Below are positions 47,930 through 55,922 of a stretch of DNA of 56,235 bases, in pieces. A model generated the notes under the pieces. It saw nothing but the letters and a program-made list of their open reading frames with translations, did no database searches and was not told the DNA's origin. Every line of letters begins with the position of its first letter. The stretch's first letter is position 1. Origin of the DNA: Gammaproteobacteria bacterium (GTDB taxonomy: Bacteria > Pseudomonadota > Gammaproteobacteria > JAJDYQ01); contig JAPYNQ010000027.1 in NCBI GenBank assembly GCA_028289815.1, positions 1-56,235 on the forward strand, read 5' to 3'. Made by a program: the position numbers and the translations under genes.

Positions 47930-48206
47930 TTATAACAGCTTGATCAGCGCAACCACCAAACCACCTTGAGGAAAGCAAGGTCCGCTTGGTTTCCTAGCGC
48001 AGGGCTTCTGTCTCGCGAACTTTGTCTCCTGTCACAGAACCTCTGCGTCCGTTCGGAGACGTTCAATATCAACCCTGGTTGCAAGATTGGTGTTGAGCAT
48101 CACAATCTGCCCATTGACCAATACCTCAACCTGTTTGCTCGATAAAATCGCCCTTTATCAGGCGCTTGACAAAACGATGGGTGTCAAATGCAATCAATTC
48201 TTTCAT
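47930..48206 (-). pseudogene. Decayed DUF1640-type coiled-coil gene, copy A
   Basis: The ATG at 48206 opens MKELIAFDTHRFVKRLIK, the usual start of DUF1640 coiled-coil proteins. It ends at TGA after about 26 codons. The neighbouring frame then gives VEVLVNGQIVMLNTNLATR and DIERLRTDAEVL, followed by TGA, and the terminal LVVALIKLL before TAA at 47930-47932. So at least one frameshift, a stop and a shortened coil are present. It is similar in sequence to the copy at 55923-56235, including the downstream cctcagccgg flank. The gene family is usually membrane-anchored at the C-terminus. Confidence 0.7.
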
Positions 48207-48305
48207 GGTCGAACCATAACCCCTTACCGGGTGCAGAGCAATGTACTTTTGAACATAAGTCGCCCAACACCGCGAATCGGCTACCTGAACCCGGCTTTGA
48301 GACAC

Positions 48306-48335
48306 CCGTCATTCCTGCGAAAACAGGAATCCGGG
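48306..48335. repeat. REP/dRS3-like palindromic repeat
   Basis: The sequence attcctgcgaaaacaggaat (48311-48330) is a perfect 7-bp dyad with a CGAAAA loop, flanked by CCCG and CGGG that also pair. It strongly resembles the widespread CCGTCATTCCCGCG-type intergenic palindromes and the Neisseria dRS3 repeat ATTCCC-N8-GGGAAT. It ends two bases before the rimI stop and may also act as a 3' hairpin for that message. Confidence 0.7.
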
Positions 48336-48336
48336 C

Positions 48337-48816
48337 TTATCTGCCGGAATTATTTTTCAGTCTTCTGGCGTAAAGGATGGCGTGTTCGCGTTTTTTGTCG
48401 GACGGATAATAGTTTCTGCGTTTACCGAATCGCATGAAGCCGCTTTTTTGATAGAGACGGCGGGCTGCTTGGTTTCCTGCTCTGACTTCCAGCTAGGCTA
48501 TGGCACCTCTGTGTCTGCCGGCCATTTCGAGCAGGTGGTGGAGCAACCGGCTTCCCTGCCCTCGGCACTGCCAGCCAGGGTGTATACACAGGTTGAGGAT
48601 ATGCGCTTCCTGCAACGTGCAGGACATAATACCATAGCCGATAATCCCGCACCGTTCTATGCGGGCGCTGAAAAAATATGGTTCGCTCAGGCAGTCTGCT
48701 ATGAATTGCCGGGTCCATGGATATCGGTATGCGGCGCGCTCTATGTGCATGATATCTTTCAGGTCGGTCGGCATGACCGGCCTGAATCCGTTGTGTGGCT
48801 GGTGTGCAACGTTCAT
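48337..48816 (-). pseudogene. rimI: rimI (ribosomal protein alanine N-acetyltransferase) with internal amber codon
   Basis: The frame from 48816 encodes a GNAT protein: MHIERAAYRYPWTRQFIADC, YGIMSCTLQEAHILNLCIHP and HPGWQCRGQGSRLLHHLLEMA (acetyl-CoA loop QCRGQG). A TAG at 48493-48495 ends it after 107 codons. The very same frame goes on LEVRAGNQAARRLYQKSGF, then RNYYPSDKKREHAIL, to TAA at 48337. This is exactly the missing C-terminal half of RimI. In Escherichia the aligned residue before LEVRASN is Trp, so TGG to TAG is the likely change. The total length of 159 codons matches the family. It overlaps the udg stop by four bases. Confidence 0.85.
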
Positions 48817-49535
48817 CCGGCTTGGGCCTTAAGGCGCTTCAGGTCCTGCCAACTCTTACGTTTTTCGCGGGGGGAGCGCAACAGGTAGGCCGGATGGTAG
48901 GTTACGATAACGGGAATATCCAGAGGTGCATAGCTGTACAGCTTGCCGCGCATCTTTGAGATTGGCTGGTCAATCTTCAGCAGGTCCCGGGCCGCTATTT
49001 TGCCAACCGCAAAGATAACCCTGGGAGCTACCAAGGCTATTTGCCGCTGCAGATAGGGGGCACAGTGATACGCCTCTTCCTGCAGCGGATTGCGATTGGC
49101 CGGTGGTCGGCATTTTATGATATTGGTTATGTAAACCTGTTCGCGTTGCAGTCCGATTGCTTTGAGCATTTCATTAAGCAACCTGCCCGCACGCCCGACA
49201 AAGGGTTCGCCGCGAACATCTTCTTCGGCGCCAGGGGCCTCTCCTATGACCATGATACGGGCATTCGGGTCGCCGGTTCCGAATACCGTTTGTGTGCGAT
49301 CTGCATGAAGATCGCAGGCAGTGCAGCTTTGTACCTTTGCTTCGAGTGCAGGCCAATCCGATTGCGCAGTGACAGGTGCTCGGGTGTTTTCGGTTTGCTG
49401 TTGTAGCTGTGCATCGGCACCGGCCTGCTGTTCCGGCAGATGGCGTTGTCGGGATAATTGCGGTGCAAAATCACTGGGCACCCAGATGCGAATGCCCAGT
49501 GTTTTCAGATAGTGCAGTTGTTGCTGCGTGTCCAC
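48813..49535 (-). CDS. udg: Uracil-DNA glycosylase, family 4
   Basis: 240 residues. A variable N-terminal region (1-85) is rich in Gln. The catalytic domain then has [10 protein letters not shown] (Fe-S cysteines), the [20 protein letters not shown] uracil-binding motif, [21 protein letters not shown] (Fe-S cysteine) and the C-terminal [10 protein letters not shown]. It has a 4Fe-4S cluster and removes uracil from DNA. It starts 3 bp after leuA and overlaps rimI, a common udg-rimI order in gammaproteobacteria. Its upstream half is sometimes fused in DNA-polymerase-related proteins. Confidence 0.94.
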   Translation of the reverse strand: MDTQQQLHYLKTLGIRIWVPSDFAPQLSRQRHLPEQQAGADAQLQQQTENTRAPVTAQSDWPALEAKVQSCTACDLHADRTQTVFGTGDPNARIMVIGEAPGAEEDVRGEPFVGRAGRLLNEMLKAIGLQREQVYITNIIKCRPPANRNPLQEEAYHCAPYLQRQIALVAPRVIFAVGKIAARDLLKIDQPISKMRGKLYSYAPLDIPVIVTYHPAYLLRSPREKRKSWQDLKRLKAQAG

Positions 49536-49538
49536 AGA

Positions 49539-51089
49539 TCAGACATCACCCAGCTGAGGATGAGTTTTGTCGGGCACGGCATAAATCGTATTAATCGCAT
49601 TCAGATATGCCTTGGCCGAAGCCACAACGATGTCGGTATCGGCACCCTGTCCGTTGACAATTCGACCTTGCCCGGCAAGCCTTACGGTTACCTCGCCCTG
49701 AGAGTCGGTACCACTGGTAATACTGTTGACCGAGTACAGCTGCAAGTCAGTATCCGATTTGACTATGGTCTCTATGGCTTTGAAGGTGGCATCAACAGGC
49801 CCACTACCGGCAGCATAACCACGCCGTTCGTCACCATCTATTGACAGAGTGACCGTTGCATCCGGGGTTTCCCCGGTTTCCGAGCAGACTTTGAGCCATA
49901 TCAGCTTGTATTTTTCATCCATGTCTGAAGCCGATGCCTCGGAAACCAGTGCTTGCAGGTCCTCATCAAATATCTCATGCTTTTTATCGGCCAGTACCTT
50001 AAAGCGATCAAAGGCATGATTGAGTTCTTCGTCGGATTGAAAATCGACGCCCAGTTCCGCAAGGCGGGTTTTGAAGGCATTGCGTCCGGAATGTTTACCC
50101 AATACGATTTTATTAGCCGCCCAGCCCACATCTTGGGCCCGCATGATTTCATAGGTCTCGCGGCTTTTGAGTACGCCATCTTGGTGAATTCCTGATTCAT
50201 GGGCAAAGGCATTCGCCCCGACAATCGCCTTGTTAGGCTGTACGGGAAATCCGGTTATGCCTGACACCAACCGAGAACAAGTCATAATTTGCGTGGTGTC
50301 CAGCCCGACATCACACGCAAACGTATCTTGGCGGGTGCGCACTGCCATAACTATTTCCTCCAGTGAAGCATTGCCCGCACGTTCACCAAGTCCGTTGATA
50401 GTACACTCCACCTGCCTAGCTCCGTGCATCACTGCCGACAAGGAATTGGCTACGGCAAGCCCCAAGTCGTTATGGCAATGCACGGAAAATACCGCTTTAT
50501 CCGCGTTCGGAACACATTCAATCAGTTCACCGACCAAGGCACCAAAGCGATGTGGCAGATTGTAGCCCACGGTATCCGGGATATTGATGGTAGTCGCGCC
50601 CGCATCAATAACGGCCTCAATTACCCGGCAAAGAAAATCTGTCTCCGAACGTCCGGCATCTTCTGGCGAAAACTCAATGTTGTCGGTGTATCTGCCTGCA
50701 AATTTGACGGCATGGACCGCCTGCTCAACGACCTGTTGAGACGACATTCGCAGTTTTTCCTGCATATGTATAGGTGAGGTCGCTATAAAAGTATGTATGC
50801 GACCAGAGGCCGCCGGTTTCAGTGCCTCACCGGCACGTTCTATATCACCGTCAACTGCTCTGGCCAAGGCACAAACGGTGCTGTCCTTGATAGTACCGGC
50901 AACCGCCTTGACGGAATCAAAGTCTCCAAGGCTGGCGACGGGAAATCCCGCCTCAATAACGTCAACCCGCATTTTTTCCAGGGCCCTGGCAATACGAATC
51001 TTTTCATCACGTGTCATGGAGGCGCCGGGGCTTTGTTCTCCATCGCGTAACGTGGTGTCGAATATAACTAATGGTTCACTTCTGGACAT
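49539..51089 (-). CDS. leuA: 2-isopropylmalate synthase
   Basis: 516 residues. It condenses 2-oxoisovalerate with acetyl-CoA, the first committed step to leucine. The N-terminal TIM barrel holds [24 protein letters not shown]-like [18 protein letters not shown] and the metal-binding [28 protein letters not shown] and ESGIHQDG follow. The C-terminal regulatory domain (about 395-510) binds leucine. A strong ribosome binding site AGGAGAGC precedes the ATG at 51089. It is first in a leuA-udg-rimI run. A leucine-rich short ORF and a good promoter lie upstream. Confidence 0.97.
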   Translation of the reverse strand: MSRSEPLVIFDTTLRDGEQSPGASMTRDEKIRIARALEKMRVDVIEAGFPVASLGDFDSVKAVAGTIKDSTVCALARAVDGDIERAGEALKPAASGRIHTFIATSPIHMQEKLRMSSQQVVEQAVHAVKFAGRYTDNIEFSPEDAGRSETDFLCRVIEAVIDAGATTINIPDTVGYNLPHRFGALVGELIECVPNADKAVFSVHCHNDLGLAVANSLSAVMHGARQVECTINGLGERAGNASLEEIVMAVRTRQDTFACDVGLDTTQIMTCSRLVSGITGFPVQPNKAIVGANAFAHESGIHQDGVLKSRETYEIMRAQDVGWAANKIVLGKHSGRNAFKTRLAELGVDFQSDEELNHAFDRFKVLADKKHEIFDEDLQALVSEASASDMDEKYKLIWLKVCSETGETPDATVTLSIDGDERRGYAAGSGPVDATFKAIETIVKSDTDLQLYSVNSITSGTDSQGEVTVRLAGQGRIVNGQGADTDIVVASAKAYLNAINTIYAVPDKTHPQLGDV

Positions 51090-51199
51090 TGCTGCTCTCC
51101 TGTCTTTTCAGGATAGTGGATAGGGAGCTCTGATGAGTACGGAACTTCCCTAAAATATATTCAAGTGCGTATTCCCTCGCCAGGGTAACCGTATCTGCC

Positions 51200-51289
51200 T
51201 CACGGCAGCAGGGACAGCAAGAGCAGGCCACTGGCAGCCAAGCCGGCAGTGGGTAAGAGATATGCGAAATTGCCGATAAACCATTGCAT
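51200..51289 (-). CDS. Leucine-rich short ORF, candidate leu leader peptide
   Basis: A 29-codon frame MQWFIGNFAYLL...LLLLSLLP lies 110 bp upstream of leuA. It holds nine leucines, with four in a row (CTG CTC TTG CTG) near its end, similar to leuL leader peptides used for attenuation. A perfect CTGCC-GTGA-GGCAG hairpin overlaps its stop codon. No Shine-Dalgarno sequence is visible, and the likely transcription start falls close to the ATG, so it might be read as a leaderless message. No intrinsic terminator with a T run was found between it and leuA. A single-helix membrane peptide is an alternative. Confidence 0.4.
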   Translation of the reverse strand: MQWFIGNFAYLLPTAGLAASGLLLLSLLP

Positions 51290-51295
51290 AATGTA

Positions 51296-51324
51296 AATAT
51301 AGCCGGTATTTAAAAAATTGCCAA
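51296..51324 (-). promoter_or_regulatory. Likely sigma-70 promoter of leuA
   Basis: On the minus strand TTGGCA (51319-51324) and TATATT (51296-51301) are separated by exactly 17 bp, close to the sigma-70 consensus. Transcription would start near 51288, just at the short leucine-rich ORF, and leave a leader of about 200 bases before leuA. Confidence 0.6.
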
Positions 51325-51367
51325 TACTGCAAAAAAACCTGATCCGTGCGCTCCTCGTGATTCAAAC

Positions 51368-51601
51368 ATGATTAAGGTAACCGTACAAGCCGACCAGCTA
51401 TCTCATGCGATTTTTGCCGGGCATGAGCAAGGCCGGATGCTTTGTTTCGAGTGCCCGGATGCCTTCGGGGTGTTTTGGATGGATGGCCGGGTGGCGGTGT
51501 CTTCTGAGGGAAATTATGTAGCAAAATGCACGGCGAGTGCATTCATCTGGAGTGTATATTTATGGAGAAAACGATACAGCAGGGACGGTGAGTATTGTTG
51601 A
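51368..51601 (+). CDS. Hypothetical small protein
   Basis: 77 residues, MIKVTVQADQLSHAIFAGH, then LCFECPDAFGVFWMDGRVAV, then a basic tail. Its first ~55 residues look protein-like and the tail looks less so. It is divergent from leuA. I do not recognise the family, no partner is evident, and it may be a fragment of a larger decayed gene. Confidence 0.3.
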   Translation: MIKVTVQADQLSHAIFAGHEQGRMLCFECPDAFGVFWMDGRVAVSSEGNYVAKCTASAFIWSVYLWRKRYSRDGEYC

Positions 51602-51825
51602 GTTATTCCGGCAATTCTCCGGATTATATTCGCACGGAGGCGCATACCCATAACATTGAGTCCGTCCGGGAGAGACCCAAGTGTGCCATTCATGGCACCC
51701 GGCATCACATCTCCACCAAACACCCGGAGTACTATCTCAACTGGTGAAATAACTCCATCCGGGATGGTCAACCTCTACCTGCCCCTCCTAGTTATCATAA
51801 CATCTTTTGCATTTTGCTGCATAAG
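51602..51825. other. Intergenic, no supported gene
   Basis: Frames exist on both strands, such as a minus-strand one with LPDGLNVMGMRLRANIIRRI, but none has a ribosome binding site or a recognised motif. The region separates the leuA side from the restriction-modification cassette and may be an insertion border. Confidence 0.3.
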
Positions 51826-51854
51826 TTGCGCTATTTGGTTGGCTTCGGTATAAT
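51826..51854 (+). promoter_or_regulatory. Promoter of the ribbon-helix-helix/methyltransferase genes
   Basis: TTGCGC (51826-51831) and a perfect TATAAT (51849-51854) are separated by 17 bp. Just downstream, between the -10 box and the first gene, tatgt...acata arms form a short dyad that could be bound by the ribbon-helix-helix protein for autorepression. Confidence 0.5.
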
Positions 51855-51911
51855 CGGTGTTATATCACATATGTTACATGACATAGGCAATAGTTATATT
51901 GTGGGCAGCTG

Positions 51912-52118
51912 ATGGCACGAGGAAAATCAGGCAGGATAGTACTGGAAATAGATCCGGAATTGAAGCGTCAGCTATATACCACGTTAGAAAACAGGCAGCA
52001 AACCATGAAAGAATGGTTTATTCGTGAAGCTGAAGGTCTTGTTTGCAGCGGGAAACAGCCCTCCCTTTTTGATGTGCCGGAAAAAATCCAAACCAACAAA
52101 ACCGGTGGTGAGAAATGA
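51912..52118 (+). CDS. Small ribbon-helix-helix-like DNA-binding protein
   Basis: 68 residues. A short strand region GRIVLEIDPELKRQL is followed by the helix TTLENRQQTMKEWFIREA, which is the ribbon-helix-helix pattern of Arc/ParD-type repressors. The tail is polar. The final codons overlap the methyltransferase start (ATGA, 52115-52118), which shows translational coupling. It may regulate the restriction-modification genes, as small controller proteins often do. A toxin-antitoxin role is the alternative, but no toxin gene is adjacent. Confidence 0.6.
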   Translation: MARGKSGRIVLEIDPELKRQLYTTLENRQQTMKEWFIREAEGLVCSGKQPSLFDVPEKIQTNKTGGEK

Positions 52119-53755
52119 ATTTCAAGGAAAACGAGTCTGCGCAAAAACTAAGAGGGGGCTACTACACCCCATATGATCTGGCTCACTACTTATCTAAATG
52201 GATTGCAGAAACAAACCCTGAAACCGTACTGGAACCTGCCTGCGGAGATGGGATATTCCTTGAATCTTTATCTGCTTCGCTTGCGGTGCGTACCTCAATT
52301 ACCGCAATAGAGCTTGACCGCGCAGAAGCCAAACTCGCAGCAGAAAGAGCAAGCGTGCTCAAAAATTCGAACATCAGTGTTATATGTGCCGATTTTTTAG
52401 AATGGCATTTAACTTCGGAACAGAAAAACTCCCAATATGATGCCATAGTAGGCAATCCTCCATTCATAAGATACCAGTACTTATTAGAGAAAGATCAAGA
52501 ATTTTCAGAGCAGATTTTTAAGCAGCACAATCTCCGCTTTACAAAGCATACTAACGCTTGGGTTCCTTTCGTTATTGCATCGCTGTCAATGCTTCGCCCT
52601 GGCGGAAGACTGGCAATGGTTCTGCCATCGGAAATATTGCACGTTCTTCATGCCCAATCCCTTCGATTTTATATCGGGCAACAATGCAAGAAACTAGTCA
52701 TTATTGATCCGGAGGAAATCTGGTTTGATGGAACGTTACAAGGTGCTGTCTTATTGCTTGCGGAAAAGAAGAAAAATATTAATGAACATACTACCGGATT
52801 AGGCATTATCCAGACTAAAGGGAAATCGTTTTTAGGTCAAAGCCCCAGTAATTATTTTAATAAAACCAACTTTATCAATGGCAAGGCCGTTGAAGGAAAA
52901 TGGACAAGGGCAATATTAACTAGGAAGGAACTGGACATATTCGATGGAGTAATTAACAGTGAAAATGTTCATCAATTCACAGACATTGCCGAAGTTGATG
53001 TTGGACTTGTAACCGGGGCGAACAACTTTTTCTTGGTGAATGATGAAACTGTCGATAACTACAATTTAGAAAAATGGTCATACCCGATGTTCGGCAGAAG
53101 TGAGCATTGCCCCGGTATTCTCTATGACGAGAAACAGCATCAGAATAATTCTGATGCCGGCCTTCCATCTAATTTTCTCTGGTTTGATGTAAACGATGTT
53201 TCTGAGCTTTCTAATAGTGCCCACGAATATATTCGCCTGGGAGAGAGTGAAAATTTACATACGCGCTACAAATGCAGAATACGTAAACCGTGGTTCAAAG
53301 TACCGTCTGTATATGCCACTCAGGTTGGCATGCTCAAACGTGCCCATGATATGCCTCGACTCATATTAAATGAAGTTGGCGCTTACACTACCGATACTGC
53401 ATACCGCATTACAACCAAAAATGTTGACGCAAAGAAATTTGTTTACTGCTTCATTAACTCTTTTACCGCGCTTGATTCGGAACTTGAAGGCAGGTACTAT
53501 GGCGGGGGAGTACTGGAGCTTGTGCCTTCAGAGATTGAAAAGCTATACGTACCTATTCCGGCACAGACTCGTACCGCAATGAAAACCCTTGACAAGATGA
53601 TAAGAAATTCTTCATCGAGTCAGGTATTAGCCTTCCAAGATAGCAGAGTATTAGGAGACCTGGGCTTAACCACGGATGAGATCGTATGCCTTCACGCAGC
53701 ATGGGATAAACTGCGTAACAGACGCCAACGGGCATCCGGTGCCATTAGTCAATAA
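52115..53755 (+). CDS. Adenine-specific DNA methyltransferase (Eco57I/TaqI type)
   Basis: 546 residues. GGYYTPYDLAHYLSKWI starts the domain, SAM-binding motif I is VLEPACGDGIFLESL (38-52), and the N6-adenine catalytic NPPF is at 114-117 (IVGNPPFIRY). MLRPGGRLAMVLPSEILH is a further family block. The C-terminal half (about 260-546) has GLVTGANNFFLV and GRYYGGGVLELVPSEIEKL, the target-recognition part of TaqI-like enzymes. It transfers a methyl group to adenine in a specific DNA site. It overlaps the upstream gene by 4 bp and the convergent nuclease gene by 11 bp. Confidence 0.93.
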   Translation: MNFKENESAQKLRGGYYTPYDLAHYLSKWIAETNPETVLEPACGDGIFLESLSASLAVRTSITAIELDRAEAKLAAERASVLKNSNISVICADFLEWHLTSEQKNSQYDAIVGNPPFIRYQYLLEKDQEFSEQIFKQHNLRFTKHTNAWVPFVIASLSMLRPGGRLAMVLPSEILHVLHAQSLRFYIGQQCKKLVIIDPEEIWFDGTLQGAVLLLAEKKKNINEHTTGLGIIQTKGKSFLGQSPSNYFNKTNFINGKAVEGKWTRAILTRKELDIFDGVINSENVHQFTDIAEVDVGLVTGANNFFLVNDETVDNYNLEKWSYPMFGRSEHCPGILYDEKQHQNNSDAGLPSNFLWFDVNDVSELSNSAHEYIRLGESENLHTRYKCRIRKPWFKVPSVYATQVGMLKRAHDMPRLILNEVGAYTTDTAYRITTKNVDAKKFVYCFINSFTALDSELEGRYYGGGVLELVPSEIEKLYVPIPAQTRTAMKTLDKMIRNSSSSQVLAFQDSRVLGDLGLTTDEIVCLHAAWDKLRNRRQRASGAISQ

Positions 53756-54881
53756 CAATCACAAAATCAGTTGAATTTTTCTTAAACAATCTCAGCGTGC
53801 TATCTAACAGTTCGCATTTTGCGATTAGATGCCTTACCTCACCCCACCTGATTTTAGTCATGGTGTTTCCCTGCCTATAACTTTTCGTATTAGTTTTTGG
53901 ATTATGAGTAACCTCCAGTGTATAAACTCCATGTGATATATTTTTTATCACTATCTCGGCATTAATTGTTGCACGTTCAAGATGTGGGCTCCTTGCTCTA
54001 GGGTCCGTACTCCAGTTCAAATCAGAGAATACCTTTTCCCGAAAATAATGCTGAAAGTCTATACCCTCCATTAAACCCTGCCCCAGATTTATATCACCTG
54101 TTATGTTGGTGCTCGCTCTGTGGGGGATATTCAGACTTCGTTTTGTAAGCGGCTTGCTTTCCCATACGAGAATACCCGTGTTAGCAACTATTTCGGCTTT
54201 GCGGATCCTTGCGACTTTATTTCGGCCCGGCTTTCTTTTCTCAAATGTCGGTATTGGCTTTAGCCTGTCTCCAGCCTTGTTACCATGCGCTTTACCGGTT
54301 ACAGGTGGTAATTTTACTAAACGCTCATCTTCCAACCGCCCCTCATGTAGCAGTTTAACAGTTTGCCTAGGGTTGGTAATTTGAAATACATGATCGGGGT
54401 ATGTCTCTGGAAGCCGGGTAATCGTCGTAACAAGCTCTTGAAGATAAGCATCATCTGACTGTCGGCTTCTATCCAGCTTGAGAGATGAACTCGCTTCTAT
54501 ATTCTGATTCAGGCCACCAAATGTTAAATTGGCACTGCCCAGTACCACAAATGCTTTAGTTTCACTATACACCGCATATATTTTCGGATGAAGTATCTTT
54601 TTACTTGAAGCTGTATCTACAACATATGGGTTAATCCCGATTTTTAATAAAGCAAAAATACTCTGTGCAGAAGTAATCCCGTTTCTGATACCAATAAATA
54701 CCTTCGATTTGTCTGCTACATTCCTTAAATTGTTTTTGATTCTATTGACCCCGCCTTTTCGTGTAAAGGCAAGGCCAAATAAAAAGTTATCTGTAGCAGG
54801 GGTTGTTAACAGCTCATTGACTACCGTTTCATGATCATAATCCTGCCTTAATCCCTGCAGGATCATTTTAAGCTCAGCCAT
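53745..54881 (-). CDS. PLD-family nuclease, probable restriction endonuclease
   Basis: 378 residues. The N-terminal half (about 20-135) is a phospholipase-D fold: HPKIYAVY (His98, Lys100 of the HxK motif), FVVLGSANLTFGG (Asn117) and NIEASS (Glu129). One such motif per chain suggests a dimer, as in the BfiI nuclease. The C-terminal part is basic and beta-rich and may hold DNA specificity. It is convergent with the methyltransferase, and the 3' ends overlap by 11 bp. The pair fits a type II restriction-modification system in which methyltransferase and nuclease are transcribed toward one another. Family assignment to BfiI/NgoFVII-like is inference. Confidence 0.8.
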   Translation of the reverse strand: MAELKMILQGLRQDYDHETVVNELLTTPATDNFLFGLAFTRKGGVNRIKNNLRNVADKSKVFIGIRNGITSAQSIFALLKIGINPYVVDTASSKKILHPKIYAVYSETKAFVVLGSANLTFGGLNQNIEASSSLKLDRSRQSDDAYLQELVTTITRLPETYPDHVFQITNPRQTVKLLHEGRLEDERLVKLPPVTGKAHGNKAGDRLKPIPTFEKRKPGRNKVARIRKAEIVANTGILVWESKPLTKRSLNIPHRASTNITGDINLGQGLMEGIDFQHYFREKVFSDLNWSTDPRARSPHLERATINAEIVIKNISHGVYTLEVTHNPKTNTKSYRQGNTMTKIRWGEVRHLIAKCELLDSTLRLFKKNSTDFVIVID

Positions 54882-55582
54882 CTTCCTACTACCAGTTCCT
54901 GTATTCTGCCGTATAAGTCCCTTATTGAAATAGCCTCCGAAAGGAGGGGCGGCATACTACAACGAAACTCTGCTTGACCCTCATCATTGATAAAAGCAAC
55001 ACTAGTGATTGTTCCATTCAGGGCCAGTGATGCCGCAGGAACAGCGAGAGATGAATCGTCGCCCAAAAGCTCACGAGCTGCTAATACTCCGGGAGTACCG
55101 TCCGGGTTTGTGCCGGTCCAGATGACCCGGCCCTCGGGTACGGTAAAGGCCGTGCCCGATTCACTCCGGCGCGCATTGCTGTCCCAGCTGCCGTCATACA
55201 AATCGGCATAGTTATCGGCGGCTTTGTCGCCGCCCAGCCAGTAGATGGCGGCATCGGTATCCGAGGCGCCGGTCTGTGTGTTGGTGCGTGCATTGACCGT
55301 TGTGGTGGAGCCGATGACCCGGAACGCATCGCCGCAGCTATCGCTGATCGACATATGGCCCGCCTTGGCACGGGTCTGCACAAAGCTGTTGTAGTGACTG
55401 ATGCCAGCTTGACCTGCATCGGTTCTAGCTGAGGTCACAAACAGCAATCGGAACTTGGCGCCGACAGCCAGGCCGGAAGGTATCAATGGCCAGTCAGACC
55501 GCGCATTATAGGAGCCGTCAGCATTGGCGGTATTGCATTCAACTGTCTGCGCCTGCGCCTCGCCGGCAGTCAAGGCCAGCAT
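54863..55582 (-). CDS. Secreted repeat-domain protein, probably truncated
   Basis: About 239 residues from the ATG at 55582; the frame extends to 55747 without a clear start. After LTAGEAQAQTVECNTANADGS the domain has SDWPLIPSGLAVGAKFRLLFVTS, YNSFVQTRAKAGH, IYWLGGDKAADNYADLYDG and VIWTGTNPDGT. This domain occurs in large secreted or surface proteins of marine and host-associated bacteria, where several repeats and Ig-like domains follow. Here there is one domain and a short tail. The signal peptide is degenerate. Its 3' end overlaps the nuclease start by 19 bp, so the cassette border probably cut the gene. Confidence 0.55.
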   Translation of the reverse strand: MLALTAGEAQAQTVECNTANADGSYNARSDWPLIPSGLAVGAKFRLLFVTSARTDAGQAGISHYNSFVQTRAKAGHMSISDSCGDAFRVIGSTTTVNARTNTQTGASDTDAAIYWLGGDKAADNYADLYDGSWDSNARRSESGTAFTVPEGRVIWTGTNPDGTPGVLAARELLGDDSSLAVPAASLALNGTITSVAFINDEGQAEFRCSMPPLLSEAISIRDLYGRIQELVVGRWLSLK

Positions 55583-55922
55583 CGGGTTCCCGTGTAACGG
55601 GAAATACCGGCAGCCTGTGCATCGGCAATGTTGGTCGAGGCCCGTAATGGGCACTTTGAATATCGATACCGGATTGAGTCGGGGAAGACTCCCACAGCAA
55701 CGGCATTTTTGTTGATTCCATCGTTTCGTTATCCTCTCACGGTACACATTTCAGTTCTGTCTCTATCACGATAGTGCCAGCCCCGGCCATACTCTGCCTC
55801 CCTGTCCGACAGACACTCTCGCTCCACTATCTTAGAAACAACCCGCTGCCTTTGTCAATAAGCAGCGTAAAAAAAATTCAGGCAGCCCGACAGGGACACT
55901 CGCCTCAGCCGGTACACAGCAT

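Noticed and set aside
51514-51771. Minus-strand 85-codon frame
   Set aside because: No ribosome binding site, no motif, and it overlaps the equally weak plus-strand frame.
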